Assembly: GCF_024519155.1 (NCBI RefSeq)
Contig: NZ_JANIFJ010000002.1
Coordinates: 124,001 to 188,000, forward strand
Length of the DNA stretch: 64,000 nucleotides
Direction: 5' to 3'
Source of the DNA: Mangrovibrevibacter kandeliae
GTDB taxonomy: Bacteria; Pseudomonadota; Alphaproteobacteria; Rhizobiales; Rhizobiaceae
Shown here: piece after piece, positions 42,257-50,884 of the stretch
Layout of the letters: each line of letters begins with the position of its first letter
Position numbering within the stretch: position 1 is the stretch's first letter
The notes under the pieces: generated by a model
Database searches by the model: none
What the model was told of the DNA's origin: nothing
What the model saw: the letters and a program-made list of their open reading frames with translations, nothing else
Position numbers and translations under genes: made by a program

Positions 42257-43192
42257 TCAGCCGGTCCAGCCGGCGAAGAAGTCCGGGCCGGCTTGCGCGA
42301 GCAGACGTTCGCCGAGCCGCTCGCCGATCGCGTCGGCCTCGGCACTGGGTCCGGACTCCCGCCCCTCGTGCACCTCGGAGCCGTCGGGGCGCAGGATCAT
42401 GCCGTGCAGGCTCAGCCGGTCGCCGTCGATCTCCGCGAGGCCGGCGATCGGCGTGCGGCAGGAGCCGTCGAGGCGGCGCAGGAACGCACGCTCGGCGGCC
42501 AGCGGCACCCGCGCCGCGGGCGTGTCGATCGCGGCAACCAGCGCGTCGATCCGGCTGTCGCCGATGCGGCTCTCGATGGCGAGCGCACCCTGCCCCGGGG
42601 CCGGAAGAAACGTCTCCGCACTCAGCACCTCGCTCGCCGTCTCGGCCATCGACAGCCGGTTCAGCCCGGCGAGCGCGAGCAGCGTGCCCTCCACCTCGCC
42701 CGCTTCGAGCTTGGCGAGACGGGTCTGCACGTTGCCGCGCAGGATGACGAGGTCGAGGTCCGGCCGCAGGCGCCGGACCAGCGCCTGGCGCCGCAGCGAG
42801 GCGGTGCCGACCCGCGCACCCTGCGGCAGGTCGGCGAGCCGGCCGACGCTCCGGCCGATGAAGACGTCGCGCACGTCCTCGCGCGGCAGGAACGCCGACA
42901 GATGCAGGCCCTCGGGCAGCACGGTCGCGAGATCCTTCACGCAGTGGACGGCGAGGTCGATCCGGCCGTCGAAGAGGGCCTCCTCGATCTCCTTGCTGAA
43001 CAGCCCCTTGCCGCCGACCTCCGAGAGCGGACGATCCTGGATGCGATCCCCGGAGGTCGAGATCACCTCGATCGCGAAGTCGCTCTCGGGAAGGCCGTGC
43101 GCCGCCATCAGCCGCGCCCGCACCTCGGCCGCCTGCACGAGCGCGAGCTTGCTGCCGCGCGTGCCGATCCGGATGGGTTTCGTTTGCGTCAT
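42257..43192 (-). CDS. hemC: Porphobilinogen deaminase (hydroxymethylbilane synthase)
   Basis: A 311-residue enzyme that links four porphobilinogens. The N-terminal [14 protein letters not shown] is diagnostic. The catalytic Asp87 is in AVHCVKDL, where cysteine replaces the more common serine two before Lys. The dipyrromethane cofactor is carried by Cys245 in [11 protein letters not shown]. It is the first gene of the minus-strand operon and is divergent from tsaD across about 100 bases, an arrangement conserved in Hyphomicrobiales. Confidence 0.97.
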   Translation of the reverse strand: MTQTKPIRIGTRGSKLALVQAAEVRARLMAAHGLPESDFAIEVISTSGDRIQDRPLSEVGGKGLFSKEIEEALFDGRIDLAVHCVKDLATVLPEGLHLSAFLPREDVRDVFIGRSVGRLADLPQGARVGTASLRRQALVRRLRPDLDLVILRGNVQTRLAKLEAGEVEGTLLALAGLNRLSMAETASEVLSAETFLPAPGQGALAIESRIGDSRIDALVAAIDTPAARVPLAAERAFLRRLDGSCRTPIAGLAEIDGDRLSLHGMILRPDGSEVHEGRESGPSAEADAIGERLGERLLAQAGPDFFAGWTG

Positions 43193-43295
43193 GAGGCTCG
43201 CCTTTGCTACCGGGAGGCACCCGGTGCCCGGCCCCGACCTAGAGCGGTTCGTCGGCGCCTGCAACGCATGGGATCGTCACGACTTGGAAGCGACC

Positions 43296-44372
43296 GTGGT
43301 TCTCGGCATCGAGACGAGCTGCGACGAGACCGCCGCGAGCGTTGTCGCGCGGTCGTCGGACGGCGCGCCGCGGATCTTGTCCAACGTCGTGCTCAGCCAG
43401 GTCGAGGAGCACCAGGCCTTCGGCGGCGTCGTACCGGAGATCGCCGCCCGCGCCCATGTGGAGGCGGTGGACGGCGTCGTCGCCGCGGCGCTTGCCGACG
43501 CGGGGCTCGGCTTCAATGCCCTGACCGGCGTCGCCGCGACACTCGGCCCCGGGCTGATCGGCGGCCTCATCGTCGGCGCCATGACCGGCAAGGCGATTGC
43601 CGCAGCCCGCGACCTTGCCTTCGTCGGAGTCAACCATCTGGAGGGTCATGCGCTGACGCCGCGCCTCACCGACGGCGTCGCCTACCCCTATCTCCTGCTC
43701 CTCGTCTCCGGCGGCCACACGCAGATTCTCCTGGTGCGCGGGCTCGGCGACTACGAGCGCTGGGGCTCGACCATCGACGACGCGCTCGGCGAGGCCTTCG
43801 ACAAGACCGCCAAGCTTCTCGGCCTGCCGCATCCCGGCGGCCCGAGCGTCGAGCGGCTGGCCGCTGGTGGCGATCCATCCCGCTTCCCCTTGCCGCGCCC
43901 GATGAAGGGCGAGGCGCGGCTCGACTTCTCCTTTTCCGGGCTGAAGACGGCGCTCCGCCAGGCCGCGACCGCCGCCGCGCCGCTCAGGCAAGCGGACGTC
44001 GCCGATCTCTGCGCAGCCTTTCAGGCCGCCGCCGCCGACAGCATCGCGGATCGCATCGGGCGGGCCTTGCGGCGCTACCGTGATGAATGTCCCGAGCTTG
44101 CCGAACCCGTTCTGGCGGTGGCCGGCGGCGTCGCCGCCAATCGCGCCATCCGCGCCGCGCTCGACGTGGCCTGCGCGGGGCACGGCGTCCGGCTTGTGGC
44201 GCCGCCGCCGGCGCTCTGCACCGACAACGGCGCGATGATTGCCTATGCCGGGCTTGAGCGGCTGGAGGCCGGCCACCGCGACGGGATGGACGCGCCGGTC
44301 CGGGCCCGCTGGCCCCTGGACGAGACGTCGGCGCCGATCCTCGGCTTCGGCCGGCGCGGAGCCAAGGCATGA
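43296..44372 (+). CDS. tsaD: tRNA N6-threonylcarbamoyladenosine transferase TsaD
   Basis: A 358-residue ASKHA-fold enzyme that, with TsaB and TsaE, places threonylcarbamoyl on A37 of tRNAs reading ANN codons. Landmarks are [12 protein letters not shown] at the N-terminus, the metal-binding NHLEGH, and [11 protein letters not shown]. No ATG is available in frame. The GTG at 43296 has GGAAG five bases upstream and gives the conserved beginning; a TTG at 43284 is the alternative. Its TGA overlaps gpsA by four bases. Confidence 0.95.
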   Translation: MVLGIETSCDETAASVVARSSDGAPRILSNVVLSQVEEHQAFGGVVPEIAARAHVEAVDGVVAAALADAGLGFNALTGVAATLGPGLIGGLIVGAMTGKAIAAARDLAFVGVNHLEGHALTPRLTDGVAYPYLLLLVSGGHTQILLVRGLGDYERWGSTIDDALGEAFDKTAKLLGLPHPGGPSVERLAAGGDPSRFPLPRPMKGEARLDFSFSGLKTALRQAATAAAPLRQADVADLCAAFQAAAADSIADRIGRALRRYRDECPELAEPVLAVAGGVAANRAIRAALDVACAGHGVRLVAPPPALCTDNGAMIAYAGLERLEAGHRDGMDAPVRARWPLDETSAPILGFGRRGAKA

Positions 44373-45349
44373 GCCGCATCGCCGTCATCGGCGGCGGCGC
44401 CTGGGGCACGGCGCTCGCCAGCGCCTATGCCCGGGCCGGACACGCCACGACCCTCTATGCCCGCGACGCCGCCACCGTGGCATCGATCAACGAGCGGCGG
44501 TGCAACACGCGCTATCTGCCGGGCATCGAGCTGCCGGCGGACCTCGCGGCCACCGCCGACCCCGACGCGGCGCTCGCCGGCGCCGCGACGGTGCTGATGG
44601 TGGTGCCGGCGCAGGCGCTGCGCGGCGCGCTGACCGATTTCACCCCACTCCTTCCGAGGGATGCCTCGATCGTGCTCTGCTCCAAGGGCATCGAGCGCTC
44701 GACCGGGCTCTTCGCCTCACAGGTGCTGGCCGACGTGCTGCCGCAGGCGCGCGCCGGCATCCTGTCCGGCCCGAGCTTTGCGACCGACGTGGCCGCCGGC
44801 CTGCCGACGGCGGTCACCGTCGCCGCGCCCGGACCGGCCGACGCGGCGGCGCTGGCCGAAACCCTCTCCACCGCCGCGCTCCGCTGCTATGCCACCGATG
44901 ACATGCTCGGCGTCGAGGCGGGCGGGGCCCTGAAGAACGTTCTCGCCATCGCCGCCGGCATCGTGGCGGGCCGCGGCCTCGGCGCCTCCGCTTCGGCGGC
45001 TTTGGTCACCCGCGGCTTCGTCGAGCTGCGCCGCCTCGGTGAGGCGCTCGGCGCGCGGCCCGACACGCTGATGGGCCTCTCCGGTCTCGGCGACCTGATC
45101 CTCACCTGCTCGGGGGCGCAGTCGCGCAACTTCGCCTATGGCCTCGCGGTTGGGCGCGGCGACGACCTGTCTGGGCTGAAGCTCGCCGAGGGCGCCTTTT
45201 CGGCCGGCATCACGGCGAGGCTTGCGGACGAGCGGGGCGTCGAGGCGCCGATCATCGCCACCGTCGCGGCCATTCTCGCCGGCACCGTGTCGGTCGAGGC
45301 GGCGATCCAGACCCTTCTCGCCCGGCCGCTGAAACGCGAAGCCGACTGA
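44369..45349 (+). CDS. gpsA: Glycerol-3-phosphate dehydrogenase [NAD(P)+]
   Basis: A 326-residue cytosolic enzyme reducing dihydroxyacetone phosphate for phospholipid synthesis. The dinucleotide-binding loop is [12 protein letters not shown] at residues 6-17. The catalytic lysine region is [13 protein letters not shown] (near residue 189), with [13 protein letters not shown] and the C-terminal substrate-binding [12 protein letters not shown]. The start overlaps the tsaD stop (ATGA). Confidence 0.96.
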   Translation: MSRIAVIGGGAWGTALASAYARAGHATTLYARDAATVASINERRCNTRYLPGIELPADLAATADPDAALAGAATVLMVVPAQALRGALTDFTPLLPRDASIVLCSKGIERSTGLFASQVLADVLPQARAGILSGPSFATDVAAGLPTAVTVAAPGPADAAALAETLSTAALRCYATDDMLGVEAGGALKNVLAIAAGIVAGRGLGASASAALVTRGFVELRRLGEALGARPDTLMGLSGLGDLILTCSGAQSRNFAYGLAVGRGDDLSGLKLAEGAFSAGITARLADERGVEAPIIATVAAILAGTVSVEAAIQTLLARPLKREAD

Positions 45350-45406
45350 CACCGGACGCGCACCCCGTCGCGTCGATTCCGCGAACGCCAACCCAAGGAG
45401 ACGCCA

Positions 45407-45691
45407 ATGCTCTATGCCCTGATCTGCGAGGACAAGCCGGACGGCCTCGACCTGCGCAAATCGACCCGCGAGACCCATCTCGCCTATCTGAAGTCGCTGG
45501 GCCCCGCGCTCGCCTTCGCCGGACCGTTTCTCGACGCAGCGGAGAAGCCGACCGGTAGCCTCGTGGTCGTCGACGCCGAGAGTCCCGAAGCCGCGAAGGC
45601 GATCGGTGACGCCGACCCTTACGCCAAGGCCGGGCTCTTCACCTCGGTGACCGTCCGCCGCTGGAACTGGACGGTCAATCCGCCCGCCTGA
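45407..45691 (+). CDS. YciI-family protein
   Basis: A 94-residue protein with one YCII domain. The conserved histidine (His24, in ETHLAYL) and the aspartate in DPYAKAGLF near residue 70 form the family's putative catalytic dyad. Function unknown; small dehalogenase-like or dioxygenase-like roles have been suggested elsewhere. AAGGAGA precedes the ATG. It lies in the conserved tsaD-gpsA-yciI-EVE cluster. Confidence 0.9.
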   Translation: MLYALICEDKPDGLDLRKSTRETHLAYLKSLGPALAFAGPFLDAAEKPTGSLVVVDAESPEAAKAIGDADPYAKAGLFTSVTVRRWNWTVNPPA

Positions 45692-45713
45692 CCCCGTAGG
45701 AATCGGCTCGATC

Positions 45714-46142
45714 ATGGCCTACTGGCTCTACAAGTCCGAACCCTCCAGCTGGTCCTGGGACGAGCAGGTCGCCGCCGGCGCGGCCGGTACCGAGTGGACC
45801 GGCGTGCGCAACTATCAGGCGCGCAACTTCATGCGGACGATGCAGGTCGGCGAGCGCGGCTTCTTCTACCATTCCAATGAGGGCAAGGCCGTCGTCGGCG
45901 TGGTCGAGGTGATCGCGGCCGCGCACCCGGACTCGAGCGCCGACGACCCGAGATGGGAGTGCGTCGACCTGAAGGCCGTGGCGCCGCTGCCGCGGGCGGT
46001 GACGCTCGACGAGATCAAGGCCGAGCCGCGGCTGAAGGACATGGTGCTCGTCAACAACTCGCGCCTTTCGGTGCAGCCGGTGGCGGAGGCCGAGTTTGCG
46101 GTGATCTGCACGCTGGCGGGCTGGGATCCGGCCTCGGCCTGA
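45714..46142 (+). CDS. EVE-domain protein
   Basis: A 142-residue protein with one EVE domain of the PUA-like superfamily. Typical stretches are YWLYKSEPSSWSWDEQ at the N-terminus, GVRNYQARNFMR near residues 35-46 and GERGFFYHSNEGKAVVGV near 53-70. EVE domains bind modified bases in DNA or RNA; a tRNA-related role fits the neighbourhood of tsaD. The start is 22 bases after the yciI stop. Confidence 0.92.
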   Translation: MAYWLYKSEPSSWSWDEQVAAGAAGTEWTGVRNYQARNFMRTMQVGERGFFYHSNEGKAVVGVVEVIAAAHPDSSADDPRWECVDLKAVAPLPRAVTLDEIKAEPRLKDMVLVNNSRLSVQPVAEAEFAVICTLAGWDPASA

Positions 46143-46215
46143 CGGCCAAGGCGGCACCCGGAACCTCCGGCGGGCGAGAACATTCAAGGAACATCCATAC
46201 GAAGGTTCCCGCATC

Positions 46216-46428
46216 ATGACCGACACGCAGAAGACCCAGGAGACATCCAACACCGTCAAGGATCCGGACACCTGGACCACCGGCGACGAACCGATGACCG
46301 GCGCCCAGGCCTCCTATCTGGAGACGCTCTGCGAGGAGACGGGGCGGCCCTTCGACGCCAATCTTTCGAAGGCCGATGCCTCGAAGCTGATCGACGAGCT
46401 GCAGGGCAAGAGCGATCGGCTGAACTGA
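46216..46428 (+). CDS. DUF3072 protein
   Basis: A 70-residue acidic protein. The DUF3072 core is DEPMTGAQASYLETLCEETG (residues about 24-43), followed by FDANLSKADASKLIDELQ. Small proteins of this family are widespread in Hyphomicrobiales and have no known function. It is 73 bases from the EVE gene and ends the plus-strand cluster. Confidence 0.88.
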   Translation: MTDTQKTQETSNTVKDPDTWTTGDEPMTGAQASYLETLCEETGRPFDANLSKADASKLIDELQGKSDRLN

Positions 46429-46564
46429 TCGGTCCACCGGCGATAACGGCGCGCGTCAGTGATCCCGCATCACTGCGTTGCGGCGCAGGCCGGCCCGCTC
46501 TCGGATAGATGACGGTGGTCCTATCCTGCGCCGCCGCCGCGGGTGCCCGGTACCCCCTCACGAT

Positions 46565-46619
46565 GCCGTTCTTGACGCCGCAGAAGATCCCCTGCGGCGT
46601 CACCTTGCGCGAGAACGGC
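46565..46619. repeat. Nested double inverted repeat at the 3' end of the Kazal gene
   Basis: An inner 10-base stem, GACGCCGCAG (46574-46583) with CTGCGGCGTC (46592-46601), lies within an outer 8-base stem, GCCGTTCT (46565-46572) with AGAACGGC (46612-46619). The outer right arm is offset by about ten unpaired bases. It overlaps the last codons of the Kazal gene. There is no T-run on either strand. It could be a 3' stabilising structure or a protein site. Confidence 0.5.
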
Positions 46620-46942
46620 TCGGCCCGCTATTCGGCCGTGTCACACAGGCGCGCTTGCTCGCCACGTTGATCCCGACCGCCGCCGCCCCACACACATTGC
46701 TGTCGCTCTGGCCGTCGCAGTCACAGACCGGCGTGAAGATCATCGTGCAGACTTTCGGCTGGGCGATGCAGATGCCCATCGGGTCGCTTCCGCACGCCTG
46801 CGGCTCGACGAGGTGCCAGTATGCGCCCTCGCCGCAGCCAAGCCCGGAGAGGCCGCCGCAGGGGCCGTCGCAGGGGCCCCGACGTGGCTGCGGCGGATCT
46901 CGCCCCGACCAGAAGCGGAAGCAGAAGCGTTGCGAGGTCCAT
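46600..46942 (-). pseudogene. Frameshifted secreted Kazal-type inhibitor-like gene
   Basis: The signal peptide and the mature domain are in different frames. From the ATG at 46942, one frame encodes MDLATLLLPLLVGARSAAATSG, a good signal peptide. The other frame then encodes PCDGPCGGLSGLGCGEG, QACGSDPMGICIAQPKVC and FTPVCDCDGQSDSNVCGAA ending near KRAC, an atypical Kazal-like pattern with about 12 cysteines. The frames meet at the GGGGCCCC run (46873-46880 on the plus strand). Loss of one base there would join them as a secreted, cysteine-rich protein of about 110 residues. It is either a real frameshift or a sequencing error in a homopolymer. The typical Kazal tyrosine is absent. Confidence 0.65.
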
Positions 46943-47037
46943 CGCATGGTTTCTCTCCAGGCGACCGGAGCATCCCGCGGCATTCGAATCACAGGCGTAT
47001 CGATTGGCTGGAGCCGAGGGGTCGGTGTCGCCGCCGC

Positions 47038-48204
47038 TCAAGCGGCGGGTGAAGGAGCCGGGCCAGACGCCGCCGCGTCCGTCGGCCCTGTCGGCGGCAT
47101 CACCATGCCGCCGCAGGCGATGACGGCGAAGAGGAACAGCGCCGAAGGTGTGTCCGTCGCCTGCAGGACCGCTCCGAACAGCGGTGCGCCGATCGTCTGC
47201 CCGGCAGCGACGAGGAGGAACGGGATGGCAAGGCCGGCGTCCGGCCGGTCGGGAAGCCGGTCGATCCCCCAGACGAGCAGCGATCCGGTTGCGACGATGT
47301 AGGCGAGACCGAACAGCGCCATCGACAGATAGCCCACCGCCGGGAGCGATGTGCCACAGGCGAGCAGCGCGGAGCTGATCACAGTGAGAAGGAGCGCCAG
47401 ACGGAGCGTCTGGGCGACCCCGAAGCGCGCCAGGAGCGATCCGGTCGAGACGCCGGCGATGCCGCCGACGCCGAGCACGACCCAGGCGCAGGCGATTTCC
47501 ATCTGCGAGAAGTGCATGCGCTCGCGCAGGATGTCGGCCCCGAAGGTCCACGTGCCGGCGATCGCAACGCCATAGAGGCCGGCGGCGGCGACGAGGCGCG
47601 GCAGACCCGGGCGGGCGAGCAGGGCCGGCGACAGCCGCACGGCGCCTCCCCCGCCGCGGCCCGGCAGCACCCACCATATCCAGGCCGCCACGCCCGCCGC
47701 GATCAGCGCAAACAGACCGTAGATGTCGCGCCAGCTGCCGATCGCGGCAACCGCGACGAGCCCGGAGAAGACGATGCCGGCGGCGGTGCCGGCGTTGATG
47801 GCCCCGTTCGCGCGGTCGCGCCGGGCGGTCTCGACGCGGGCCGCCACGGCGGCGGCGAGCGGCGGCGACGTCAAACCGCTGCTGAGCCCGGCGAGTGCGA
47901 TGCCGGCTCCGAGCACCGGGCCGGAGGCGGCGACGGAGGCGAGCGCCATGCCGCCCGCCGCGGCCAGTCCCGCCAGCAGGCCGACCAGCCGCGCCCCGAA
48001 GCGTCCCGACAGCAGCAGCGCCGCGACGATGCCGACGCAGTAGGCGGCGAAGCTGCTGCCGCCGATCCACCCGGCCACGACCGGGCTCAGATCGAGGTCG
48101 GCGCTGATCTGCGGGAGCAGAAGTCCGTAGGCGAAGCGGGCGAGGCCATAGGACAGCGCGGTGAGGACGAAGCCTGCCGCGACGGTCGCAGACGCACCTT
48201 TCAT
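47038..48204 (-). CDS. MFS transporter, YbfB/YjiJ type
   Basis: A 388-residue inner-membrane carrier with about 12 helices. The N-terminal LSYGLARFAYGLLLPQISADL and the following GWIGGSSFAAYCVG are typical of the YbfB/YjiJ subgroup. Substrate unknown. Its ATG overlaps the stop of the TetR gene by four bases (ATGA), so the pair is co-translated and the transporter is probably induced by the TetR ligand. Confidence 0.88.
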   Translation of the reverse strand: MKGASATVAAGFVLTALSYGLARFAYGLLLPQISADLDLSPVVAGWIGGSSFAAYCVGIVAALLLSGRFGARLVGLLAGLAAAGGMALASVAASGPVLGAGIALAGLSSGLTSPPLAAAVAARVETARRDRANGAINAGTAAGIVFSGLVAVAAIGSWRDIYGLFALIAAGVAAWIWWVLPGRGGGGAVRLSPALLARPGLPRLVAAAGLYGVAIAGTWTFGADILRERMHFSQMEIACAWVVLGVGGIAGVSTGSLLARFGVAQTLRLALLLTVISSALLACGTSLPAVGYLSMALFGLAYIVATGSLLVWGIDRLPDRPDAGLAIPFLLVAAGQTIGAPLFGAVLQATDTPSALFLFAVIACGGMVMPPTGPTDAAASGPAPSPAA

Positions 48205-48758
48205 GATCCTGTCCCTTCGGCCGCGGCGACGAGCCGGCGTGCCAGCGCCTCGGCCGCCTCCACCACGGACGTGTCCGCAACGGCCGCCGCGGCCGTGGCG
48301 CCTTCGAACAACAGCCAGATCTCGGTCGCCAGCCGCGCGTCCTCGCGACCGAGCGCGACGGCGACCCGCTTCGCTACGATCGTCCGGAACACCCGCTTCT
48401 CGCGCCGGACGAGATCCACCACCGCCTCGCTGTCGGCGGCATATTCGGCGTGGGCGCGCAGGAGCATGCAGCCATGCGTGCCGCGCTCGCGCTGCCAGTC
48501 GACGAGGGTGCGGAACAGCCCGCCGACGGGATCGGCGGCATAGGTTTCACGCTCGAGCCAGGCGAGAAAGCTCCGCTGACGCTCCTCGAGGACCGCCAGC
48601 ACCAGCCCGTCGCGCGAGCCGAAATGCTTGTAGAGCGTGCGGGTGGAGGCGCCCGACGGCGCGAGCAGCCGGTCGACGCCGACGCCGCGAAAGCCTTCCG
48701 TCTCGAAGACGCGGGCGGCGCCCGCGAGGATGGTGCTGCGTGTGTCCATGCGCCGCAT
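48201..48758 (-). CDS. TetR/AcrR-family regulator
   Basis: A 185-residue repressor. The helix-turn-helix lies at about residues 12-55: ILAGAARVFETEGFRGVGVD then SGASTRTLYKHFGSRDGL. The C-terminal ligand domain contains GCMLLRAHAEY. It heads a two-gene operon with the MFS exporter. A palindrome directly abuts this ATG (48759-48776), so self-repression is likely. The ATG at 48749 (MDTRSTIL) is an alternative start. Confidence 0.9.
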   Translation of the reverse strand: MRRMDTRSTILAGAARVFETEGFRGVGVDRLLAPSGASTRTLYKHFGSRDGLVLAVLEERQRSFLAWLERETYAADPVGGLFRTLVDWQRERGTHGCMLLRAHAEYAADSEAVVDLVRREKRVFRTIVAKRVAVALGREDARLATEIWLLFEGATAAAAVADTSVVEAAEALARRLVAAAEGTGS

Positions 48759-48776
48759 GTAAAGCGCTCGTTTTAC
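48759..48776. promoter_or_regulatory. Candidate TetR operator before the TetR-MFS operon
   Basis: GTAAAGCGCTCGTTTTAC is an imperfect palindrome (GTAAA/TTTAC arms; the AAAGCG-CT-CGTTTT core has one mismatch), in the usual form of TetR-family operators. It lies immediately upstream of the first possible start codon, on the divergent promoter shared with the methyltransferase gene. Confidence 0.6.
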
Positions 48777-48881
48777 CCGTCAAGCGCCGATGTCGCTCCG
48801 GCGGTCGCGAGGCCGCGGCACGGGGCGATGCCGCAGGGGCCTCTTGACCCCGTCGGCCGAACCGCGCAGCGCTCACTCCGC

Positions 48882-49538
48882 ATGACCCGCCCGCCTCTCG
48901 ATCCCGAGCGCTTCGTCCTCGCCAATACCGCGCCGCTCGCGCCGCCGCACGTTCCGGAGCTGCGCCTGCATCTGGCCGACGAGGCGCACGAGCTCTGGCT
49001 GAAGACCGAGGCGGAGCTCGGCGAGATCGGTCTGCCGCCGCCCTTCTGGGCCTTCGCCTGGGCCGGCGGACAGGCCCTGGCGCGCTACGTCCTCGACCAT
49101 CCGGAGACGGTGCGCGGCCGGCGCGTCGTCGACTTCGCCTCCGGCTCCGGCCTCGTCGCCATCGCCGCCGCCCGGGCGGGCGCCGCCGCGGTGACCGCCG
49201 TGGACGTCGACCGGTTCTCCGGCGCCGCGGCTCGGCTGAACGCGGCGCTCAACGCCGTGTCCATCGACGTCCTTGTCGCCGACCTCGTCGGACGGACGCT
49301 CGACGTCGAGGTCCTGCTGGCCGGCGACGTGTTCTTCGACAGGACGATGGCGGAAGCCGTTGCCCCCTGGTTCACCGACCTGACGCAGGCGGGGATCGAG
49401 GTGCTGGTCGGCGATCCGGGACGGGCCTACCTGCCGGCGGAGCAGATGACCTGCCTCGCCAGCTACGCGGTGCCGGTGACCCGTGCGCTGGAGGACGCCG
49501 AGGTGAAACGCAGCCGCGTCTGGCGCTGGCGCGACTGA
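48882..49538 (+). CDS. Class I SAM-dependent methyltransferase (ETFBKMT/Nnt1-like)
   Basis: A 218-residue methyltransferase. The SAM-binding glycine motif is VVDFASGSGLVAIAAARAG at about residues 83-101, followed by the acidic VDVDRFSG and a LLAGDVFFD segment near residue 145, which match the protein lysine methyltransferase group that includes ETFB methylase and PrmA-like enzymes. The protein substrate is unknown. It is divergent from the TetR operon and 57 bases before the NUDIX gene. Confidence 0.85.
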   Translation: MTRPPLDPERFVLANTAPLAPPHVPELRLHLADEAHELWLKTEAELGEIGLPPPFWAFAWAGGQALARYVLDHPETVRGRRVVDFASGSGLVAIAAARAGAAAVTAVDVDRFSGAAARLNAALNAVSIDVLVADLVGRTLDVEVLLAGDVFFDRTMAEAVAPWFTDLTQAGIEVLVGDPGRAYLPAEQMTCLASYAVPVTRALEDAEVKRSRVWRWRD

Positions 49539-49595
49539 CGCGCCGCCCTATCCTCGCCGGGCGTTCTGCCCCACCACCTGAAGAATCGAGTTCCG

Positions 49596-50210
49596 ATGAC
49601 CGACCCGACCGCCGAAGCGCCCTGGCCGGGCGACACCGACACCGTCCGCCTCAGCGGCGTGCGCACCCTGTCGGACGACTGGTACACGCTGCGCAAGTAC
49701 ACCTTCGAGCTGAAGCGGCGGGACGGCGACTGGCAGTCCGCTTCGCGCGAGGCCTATGACCGCGGCGACGGCTGCACCGTGCTCCTCTTCGATCCGACGG
49801 CGCGCAGGGTGGCGCTGACCCGTCAGTTCCGCCTGCCCACCTACGTCAACGGCAACCCCGACGGCATGCTGATCGAGACCGCCGCCGGCCTGCTCGACGC
49901 GCTCGATCCCGAGACGGCGATCATCAAGGAGGTGCGCGAGGAGACCGGCTATGCGGTTGCGCGCGTCGAGCCGGTGCTGCGGCTGTTCATGAGCCCGGGC
50001 GCGGTGACCGAGAAGCTGCACTTCTTCCTCGCCGAAATCCGCGTCGGGGACCGCCTCCACGACGGCGGCGGCGAGGCCGACGAGGGCGAGGACATCGAGC
50101 TGGTCGAGCTCGACTTCGACGAGGCGCTGGCGATGATCGCGCGCGGCGAGATCTGCGACGCCAAGACCGTGATCCTGCTCTACCACATGCGGGTGACCGG
50201 CCGGCTCTGA
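49596..50210 (+). CDS. NUDIX hydrolase, NudK/ADP-ribose pyrophosphatase type
   Basis: A 204-residue hydrolase. The NUDIX box lies around GLLDALDPETAIIKEVREETGY (only its key residues are meant here: EVREETG near residues 110-116), in the NudK variant where the first box glutamate is displaced. N-terminal strands (LSDDWYTLRKYTFELKRRDG) are typical of the GDP-mannose/ADP-sugar pyrophosphatase family. It probably hydrolyses a nucleoside diphosphate sugar. No operon partner follows. Confidence 0.88.
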   Translation: MTDPTAEAPWPGDTDTVRLSGVRTLSDDWYTLRKYTFELKRRDGDWQSASREAYDRGDGCTVLLFDPTARRVALTRQFRLPTYVNGNPDGMLIETAAGLLDALDPETAIIKEVREETGYAVARVEPVLRLFMSPGAVTEKLHFFLAEIRVGDRLHDGGGEADEGEDIELVELDFDEALAMIARGEICDAKTVILLYHMRVTGRL

Positions 50211-50249
50211 GACCGGCGCACGCGGGCCGGCGGAAGGCAGCGTCTCCGC

Positions 50250-50786
50250 CTACCGCCGGACCTCCAGCGCCACGCCGGGGCGCAGATACGCCTGCAGGCG
50301 GATGAAGTCGCGCGGTGCGATCGCGATGCACCCCGCGGTCGGTTCGTAGCCCGACTTGGCGCAATGCAGGAAGATCGCGCTGCCGCGGCCCCGCAGCCGC
50401 TGCCGCACGTTCCAATCCAGCACGATCACAAGATCGTATAGATGATCGTGACGACGCATCGCTTCGGCGCTCGCGGCGAAGGGCAGACGGACCGGCCGGT
50501 TGTAGGCCGGATGCTGCGGCGCGTCGCACCAGCCGTCGTCCTGTCGGATGCCTCGACCGGGCAGCGCCGAGCGAACCTGCGCCAGCCTTCGGTCGCGCCT
50601 AAACATCTGCATCAGCTGCATTTTGGCGACGGGCGTCGCCCCGTCGCCCTCGCGCTTGAAGATGCTCGTCCCGCCTCGTCCGAGCGCGCAGGGCAGGCGC
50701 AGGATGCCGGCCTGGAGAACGCCGCGACGGCGGCACGAGGAGGCTGGGCGAACCAGCAGGACCGGGTGTGTTCTCTTTTTGTGCAT
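50250..50786 (-). CDS. L,D-transpeptidase catalytic-domain (YkuD-like) protein
   Basis: A 178-residue protein. The catalytic region is FLHCAKSGYEPTAGCIAI near residues 142-159, where the final Cys in the TAGC motif is the expected nucleophile, the short variant of the H-x14-17-SHGC signature. Preceding segments (RGIRQDDGWCDAP, NRPVRLPFA, YDLVIVLDWN) fit a subgroup of small YkuD proteins annotated as L,D-transpeptidase family. It would act on peptidoglycan or outer-membrane linkage. Residues 15-35 are hydrophobic but cysteine-bearing, so the export signal is unclear. It is divergent from the CenR-like gene. Confidence 0.82.
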   Translation of the reverse strand: MHKKRTHPVLLVRPASSCRRRGVLQAGILRLPCALGRGGTSIFKREGDGATPVAKMQLMQMFRRDRRLAQVRSALPGRGIRQDDGWCDAPQHPAYNRPVRLPFAASAEAMRRHDHLYDLVIVLDWNVRQRLRGRGSAIFLHCAKSGYEPTAGCIAIAPRDFIRLQAYLRPGVALEVRR

Positions 50787-50884
50787 GAGCGGGATCGGGT
50801 CTGGCCTGCCTCGCGTTCACGGATTATTACAAAAGGCAGGGTGGCCCGCCGTTCGGAGCGGGCGAGAGATACGGCAGAGCACGC

